Source: Candidatus Dormiibacterota bacterium (GTDB lineage Bacteria > Chloroflexota > Dormibacteria > Aeolococcales > Aeolococcaceae). Taken from it: DNA of 9,106 nt. The stretch covers positions 15,817 through 24,922 of the forward strand of contig PLDZ01000065.1 in assembly GCA_003136295.1 (NCBI GenBank), in the 5' to 3' direction. Position numbers and translations under genes: made by a program. The notes beneath the pieces are model-generated. The model worked only from the letters and a program-made list of their open reading frames with translations, ran no database searches and had not been told where the DNA came from. Position 1 is the first letter of the stretch. The number at the start of each line of letters is the position of its first letter. This document shows, in pieces, positions 6,455 through 9,106 of the stretch.

Positions 6455-6973
6455 GTGAGTGCGGAGGAAACCGCCATCACCGGTCCCCACGTGGCCCGGG
6501 CTGACTTCGAACGTGCTCTTCGATCGGAGGCGACGCGGCTGTACTACCTCGCCCTCACGATCGTGGGTAACCCTACCGATGCGGAGGATGTCGTGCAGGA
6601 GACCGCCCTGTCTGCTTGGCGAGCGTGGTCTCGACTCCGGGACCCTGGGCAGCCCGGACCATGGATGACGAGGATCTGCGTCAACCACAGCCTCAACCGA
6701 CGCAGAGGACTGCGGCGCCTCCCCGAGGGCGCGGTAAGCGTCGAATGGCTGGCCGATCCTAACGACCCGATGATTCTATCGGGCAGGCTGCTCGACTTCG
6801 ATCGCGTGTTTCAGACGCTCTCACCGCGTCAACGTGCCGTCGTTGCTCTGCACTTCTACCACGGCTATACGGCCGCAGAGTGCGCGACCTTGATGGGCTG
6901 TCGCCCCGGAACTGCGCGCAGCCATCTTGCGCGCGCCCTAGCGGTCTTGAAACAGGAGATGCGCAGTGAATGA
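6455..6973 (+). CDS. ECF-type RNA polymerase sigma factor
   Basis: This 172-residue protein has the two-domain ECF layout. Region 2 (about 17-85) contains the core-binding and -10-recognition helices, with DAEDVVQETALSAWRAW at 42-58. A short linker leads to region 4 (about 122-169), which starts LSPRQRAVVALHF and carries a helix-turn-helix at about 139-162 (TAAECATLMGCRPGTARSHL) for -35 recognition. It directs polymerase to an alternative regulon, probably held inactive by the membrane protein encoded by the next gene. The GTG at 6455 is the only reasonable start: an in-frame TAA lies at 6422-6424, and no ATG, GTG or TTG in this frame lies between. No Shine-Dalgarno sequence precedes it. The 3' end overlaps the next gene by 8 bases, implying co-translation. 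Its exact ECF group is not assignable by eye. Confidence 0.93.
   Translation: MSAEETAITGPHVARADFERALRSEATRLYYLALTIVGNPTDAEDVVQETALSAWRAWSRLRDPGQPGPWMTRICVNHSLNRRRGLRRLPEGAVSVEWLADPNDPMILSGRLLDFDRVFQTLSPRQRAVVALHFYHGYTAAECATLMGCRPGTARSHLARALAVLKQEMRSE
6954..6958 (+). promoter_or_regulatory. Shine-Dalgarno AGGAG for the sigma-linked membrane protein
   Basis: AGGAG lies inside the 3' end of the sigma-factor gene, 7 bases before the GTG at 6966. It fixes that GTG as the start and supports coupled expression of the two genes. Confidence 0.75.
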
Positions 6974-8177
6974 AGTCCCCTTCGACGAACGAGTTGCAGA
7001 GACTGCACGGCAATACTTCGGCCGCCTGGTGGATTCGCGGCCGGCGCCTCCGCACCTTGCGGAGAACGCGATCTCTGGTGCTGTTGCGCCTCGCCGAGTC
7101 CTTTTCCTCAAGTGCGGCAAGCTGCGTTCGCCGTTGTTGCTGAGCTCTGTTGTCGCTGTGGCTGCGGCCGTGATCATCGCGGTTCCCGTAGGCCTTAGCC
7201 TGACACTCCGCTCCGGCGGCAATTCCCGCTTACCGAGCGTGCTGAGCGCCGGAGCCGAGTGTCACATGCTGCGCCCGCTCACTCGCGTGACCATTGATCG
7301 AGCCGCGGCACCGCCGGGCCGCACGTTCGGCTTCTCCGCTTTTTCGCGCCTCACGAGTCCAAGCGAGGTTGCCGAGGTCGCCACGACGGTATGTGGGCTC
7401 CAGGGCCAAACCCCCGGTGTGTACCACTGTCCGGCGGACTCACCGGTGACGTACACAATCACCTTCTTCACCACTCAGCAGACCTTTCCTCCAGTAACGA
7501 TCTTGGCGGGGTCATGCCCACTCGTGTCAGGTCTGGGCGGGACCGGGTATCGGTTGGTGAGGCTGGCATCGTTCTGGACGTTCCTCGGGGCCGCGTTGGG
7601 CATTACGGATGCTGATATCAATGCTTTCGAAGGAATAACGACACCGCCTCCGACGTCGGTGCCGCTCCCCACCGCCACGCCGATGCCAACGCCATTCCTC
7701 CCCGCCGCCGGCCCGCCCTGTACGGCCTCCCAGCTCGAAGTTCGAGACGGTGGTTCCGGAGCTGGGCTCAGCAATCGGGTCATGTACCTGATCTTCACGG
7801 ATCGCGGCAAGAACGAATGCACCCTAAGGGGGTACCCGGGTGTTCAGCTCCTCGATAGCCATGACCGGCTGGTGACAACACCTGACGTTGTGGACTCCAG
7901 CATGAACTACGTACCGACGTTCCCGAACAACGGCGTTGGCCTCATCCCACTCTCGAATCAGGGCACACCTCCGGGACCGGGCTATGAGGGTGGGGTCCGC
8001 GGACAGGCCTCGCTTCCGCTCCAAGATTCGGATATATGTGCGAATTCCGTTGCGGCGATTCGAATCCGCACAGGCGGAGGCTCCTTCACGCTGCCACTGA
8101 TGCTCGGCGGCGACGGAGGCAACTGTGAATCAACGCTATTCGTGAACCCATTTCAACCCGCCGAGTACGTGCCGTAG
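6966..8177 (+). CDS. Single-pass membrane protein, putative anti-sigma factor, with C-terminal DUF4232
   Basis: The 403 residues divide into four parts. First is a charged cytoplasmic N-terminus of about 53 residues, the size of a minimal sigma-binding segment. Second is one transmembrane helix (about 55-80, SPLLLSSVVAVAAAVIIAVP). Third is an extracytoplasmic domain (about 95-222) with four cysteines (C99, C143, C155, C184) and the motifs GVYHCPADSPVTYTITFF and ASFWTFLGAALG. A Thr/Pro linker (226-250) follows. Last is a DUF4232-like domain (about 251-400), with C252 and C285 flanking the YLIFTDRGKNECTLRGYPGVQL signature, plus C358 and C387 near the end. The even cysteine number suits disulfides outside the membrane. 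The position directly after, and overlapping, an ECF sigma gene suggests an anti-sigma or signal-sensing role, but no HxxxCxxC zinc anti-sigma motif is present. The role is inferred from context; the topology is clear. Confidence 0.85.
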   Translation: MNEVPFDERVAETARQYFGRLVDSRPAPPHLAENAISGAVAPRRVLFLKCGKLRSPLLLSSVVAVAAAVIIAVPVGLSLTLRSGGNSRLPSVLSAGAECHMLRPLTRVTIDRAAAPPGRTFGFSAFSRLTSPSEVAEVATTVCGLQGQTPGVYHCPADSPVTYTITFFTTQQTFPPVTILAGSCPLVSGLGGTGYRLVRLASFWTFLGAALGITDADINAFEGITTPPPTSVPLPTATPMPTPFLPAAGPPCTASQLEVRDGGSGAGLSNRVMYLIFTDRGKNECTLRGYPGVQLLDSHDRLVTTPDVVDSSMNYVPTFPNNGVGLIPLSNQGTPPGPGYEGGVRGQASLPLQDSDICANSVAAIRIRTGGGSFTLPLMLGGDGGNCESTLFVNPFQPAEYVP

Positions 8178-8252
8178 GCGCGGCGTATGCATGGAGCGGC
8201 GCTCCTCGTGAATTGGAGGGCCAAGTGTCAACGGACTCCGTCAGTTTTACAG

Positions 8253-8329
8253 TGGTGGGCGCAATAGGGATCGAACCTATGACCTCTGCGATGTCAACGC
8301 AGCGCTCGTACCAACTGAGCTATGCGCCC
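8253..8329 (-). tRNA. tRNA-Val (GAC anticodon), CCA encoded
   Basis: The minus strand folds into a full cloverleaf. The acceptor stem is GGGCGCA pairing with TGCGCCC. The D arm is GCTC/GAGC with AGTTGGTAC in the loop. The anticodon arm is CTGCG-TTGACAT-CGCAG, giving anticodon GAC (valine). The T arm is ATAGG-TTCGATC-CCTAT. After discriminator A, the CCA end is encoded (8253-8255). A TATCAT about 33 bases upstream (8363-8368 on the plus strand) could be a -10 element, though no -35 is obvious. Confidence 0.97.
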
Positions 8330-8373
8330 CTGGCTCGCCATCGGCAAGCGTGATCGCCGTCGATGATACCAGT

Positions 8374-8403
8374 GCCTCCGCCCCGCCCCCGGGATGGCGA
8401 GGC
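8374..8403 (-). terminator. Possible terminator hairpin after zinc-ribbon gene
   Basis: Immediately after the zinc-ribbon stop codon, the minus strand can pair GCCTCGCC with GGCGGAGGC (one bulged base) around a GC-rich loop. No T-run follows, so if it terminates transcription it does so weakly or with Rho. It lies between the zinc-ribbon gene and the tRNA gene. Confidence 0.3.
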
Positions 8404-8594
8404 TAGACCCAGGCGACGGGCTGGGTCTTCTTGCCGGTTGCGTGCTGGGCGGCCTCGAGGTCGCTGGTGGTCACCTCGACCCGGAGCACCCCTTCGCAGC
8501 TGTGGCACACGAGGTTGAACGACTCGGGCCGGACGATCTGGCGGGCAATAGCCTGCCGGTGCCCGCAGCACTCACACGTGACGACCGCTCGCAT
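8403..8594 (-). CDS. Small zinc-ribbon protein
   Basis: This 63-residue protein begins MRAVVTCECCGHRQAIARQI. C7/C10 (within CECC) and C30/C33 (CHSC) form a CxxC-x19-CxxC zinc ribbon, followed by a short strand (VLRVEV) and a basic tail ending TQPVAWV. The ATG at 8594 is chosen because GGAGGAG ends 3 bases before it and homology-like sequence begins there. The open frame upstream is low-complexity and has no zinc-ribbon sequence. The protein is probably cytoplasmic and could bind nucleic acid or a protein partner; I do not recognise a named family. It lies downstream of the MFS gene on the same strand, after a structured 113-bp gap, and upstream of tRNA-Val. Confidence 0.75.
   Translation of the reverse strand: MRAVVTCECCGHRQAIARQIVRPESFNLVCHSCEGVLRVEVTTSDLEAAQHATGKKTQPVAWV
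8406..8427. repeat. Perfect 7-bp inverted repeat over the 3' end of the zinc-ribbon gene
   Basis: GACCCAG (8406-8412) and CTGGGTC (8421-8427) are separated by 8 bases. They cover the last codons of the zinc-ribbon gene and end next to its stop. It can form a stable RNA hairpin and may protect the mRNA 3' end. No U-tract is present. Confidence 0.4.
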
Positions 8595-8605
8595 CACTCC
8601 TCCGC

Positions 8606-8626
8606 CGGGCCGGCCAATCCGGCCCG
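8606..8626. repeat. 8-bp GC-rich inverted repeat just upstream of the zinc-ribbon RBS
   Basis: CGGGCCGG (8606-8613), loop CCAAT, CCGGCCCG (8619-8626). In the minus-strand transcript this very stable hairpin would end only a few bases before the GGAGGAG ribosome binding site of the zinc-ribbon gene. It could act as a terminator for MFS transcripts, as a translation-control element, or as an RNA-stability element. No T-run follows it. Confidence 0.45.
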
Positions 8627-8654
8627 CAAGGCCTCGGAGCTTCCCACCAGGCTC

Positions 8655-8668
8655 GGGGAGCGCTCCCC
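8655..8668. repeat. Perfect 14-bp palindrome GGGGAGCGCTCCCC
   Basis: A fully self-complementary sequence in the gap between the MFS gene and the zinc-ribbon gene, 40 bp after the MFS stop. With no spacer it suits a dimeric DNA-binding protein better than an RNA hairpin. Confidence 0.4.
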
Positions 8669-8707
8669 AATCCACGAGTCCGCGACACCGTCGTTGCAGA
8701 TTTGCGA

Positions 8708-9106
8708 TCAAGTCTGGTCGAGGGTCGCCACAGAAGGTGCGCCGTCCGGCTCGAGCACCTGGAGACGCTGCCAACCAAACCACCTGACCGCAGCAGCGAT
8801 GAGGATGAGGATCGCGCCAAGTGCGGCGACCACGCGAGCGACGCCGATCAGGTCGGAGATGACACCTGCGAGCAACAGCGGGATGGCCACCGATGCATTG
8901 ATAACCGTGAAGATGCCCCCAAAAATTCGTCCCCGGCTCTCGGTGTTGGTGCGCTCCTGAAGCACGGTGAACCCCGGGATCAGCATCGCACCGAGTGCGC
9001 AGCCGAAGAGCACCCCCACCGCAGCGGCCAGCGGGACCATGAACGCCGCGAGCCCGTGGGTGCGGAGCACATCCGGGACGATGCCCATGATCAGCAAGGA
9101 CAGACC
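8708..9106 (-). CDS. MFS transporter, C-terminal part (cut by right edge)
   Basis: The frame is open to the window edge, so only the last 132 residues are seen. They contain three complete hydrophobic helices and part of a fourth, with the loop ERTNTESRGRIFGGIFTVINA between two of them. This RGRxFG loop followed by a Gly/Ala-rich helix and LLAGVISDLIG is characteristic of the C-terminal half of major facilitator superfamily exporters of the drug/siderophore type. A hydrophilic tail of about 20 residues ends the protein. It sits in the cytoplasmic membrane and uses a proton gradient in known relatives; the substrate is unknown. An internal TTG at 9097 is not a credible start. Confidence 0.88.
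   Translation of the reverse strand, partial: GLSLLIMGIVPDVLRTHGLAAFMVPLAAAVGVLFGCALGAMLIPGFTVLQERTNTESRGRIFGGIFTVINASVAIPLLLAGVISDLIGVARVVAALGAILILIAAAVRWFGWQRLQVLEPDGAPSVATLDQT

Noticed and set aside
8193..8205. GGAGC-ggc-GCTCC hairpin after the DUF4232 protein
   Set aside because: Only a 5-bp stem and no T-run follows, so a terminator is not supported.
8231..8241. ACGGACTCCGT palindrome followed by GTTTT between the DUF4232 gene and the tRNA
   Set aside because: It has a single central base, so no stable RNA hairpin loop can form, and the T-run is short and offset. It could be chance.
8394..8960. Plus-strand open frame (188 codons) across the zinc-ribbon and MFS genes
   Set aside because: It is antisense to two recognisable proteins and spans their intergenic gap. 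Its composition is Ser/Arg/Pro-rich with no motif.
1..9106. CRISPR arrays, insertion sequences, integrase or att sites
   Set aside because: No regularly spaced direct repeats, transposase or integrase motifs were seen. The tRNA-Val gene has no partial duplicate within the window that would mark an attachment site.

Overview
The window is a high-GC bacterial chromosomal segment. Coding codons are strongly G/C-rich at the third position, GTG starts are used, and the gene families (ECF sigma factor paired with a DUF4232 membrane protein, a cyclase-STAND-TPR giant, degenerate HNH endonuclease pieces) are typical of soil Actinomycetota and Chloroflexota. I lean towards a Chloroflexota-like organism, but the sequence alone does not settle the phylum. 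There is no transposase, integrase, CRISPR array or rRNA.

Layout, left to right. (1) Positions 1-141 hold the start of an unrecognised minus-strand gene that runs off the left edge, divergent from the next gene. (2) 153-1687 is a two-gene plus-strand operon: a Gfo/Idh/MocA NAD(P)-dependent oxidoreductase translationally coupled by an ATGA overlap to a UPF0303/heme-degrading-domain-like protein. (3) Converging on it, 1719-5336 on the minus strand encodes a 1205-residue signalling protein: two N-terminal zinc ribbons, a class III nucleotide cyclase domain, a STAND-type AAA ATPase domain and a long TPR-like C-terminus. (4) 5373-5621 on the minus strand is an HNH-nuclease C-terminal fragment, directly followed (5641-6120, same strand) by a SnoaL/NTF2-like protein whose C-terminus appears frameshifted. 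This short stretch looks degraded. (5) A 334-bp divergent intergenic region (6121-6454) contains three compact inverted repeats. (6) 6455-8177 on the plus strand is an ECF sigma factor overlapped by a one-pass membrane protein with an anti-sigma-like architecture and a C-terminal DUF4232 domain. (7) 8253-8329 on the minus strand is tRNA-Val(GAC) with an encoded CCA end. (8) 8403-8594 on the minus strand is a small zinc-ribbon protein, and 8708-9106 is the C-terminal part of an MFS transporter cut by the right edge. The 113 bp between these two are rich in perfect inverted repeats.

Functional reading. The sigma/membrane-protein pair is a self-contained envelope-signalling module. The cyclase-ATPase-TPR protein is a probable one-component signal integrator with an intact cyclase catalytic set. 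The oxidoreductase/UPF0303 pair is a small metabolic operon. I see no convincing multi-gene novel defence or biosynthetic system. The items most worth a second look are the apparent frameshift in the SnoaL gene, the edge-truncated minus-strand gene, the uncharacterised extracellular middle domain of the sigma-linked membrane protein, and the palindrome clusters at 6363-6434 and 8606-8668.
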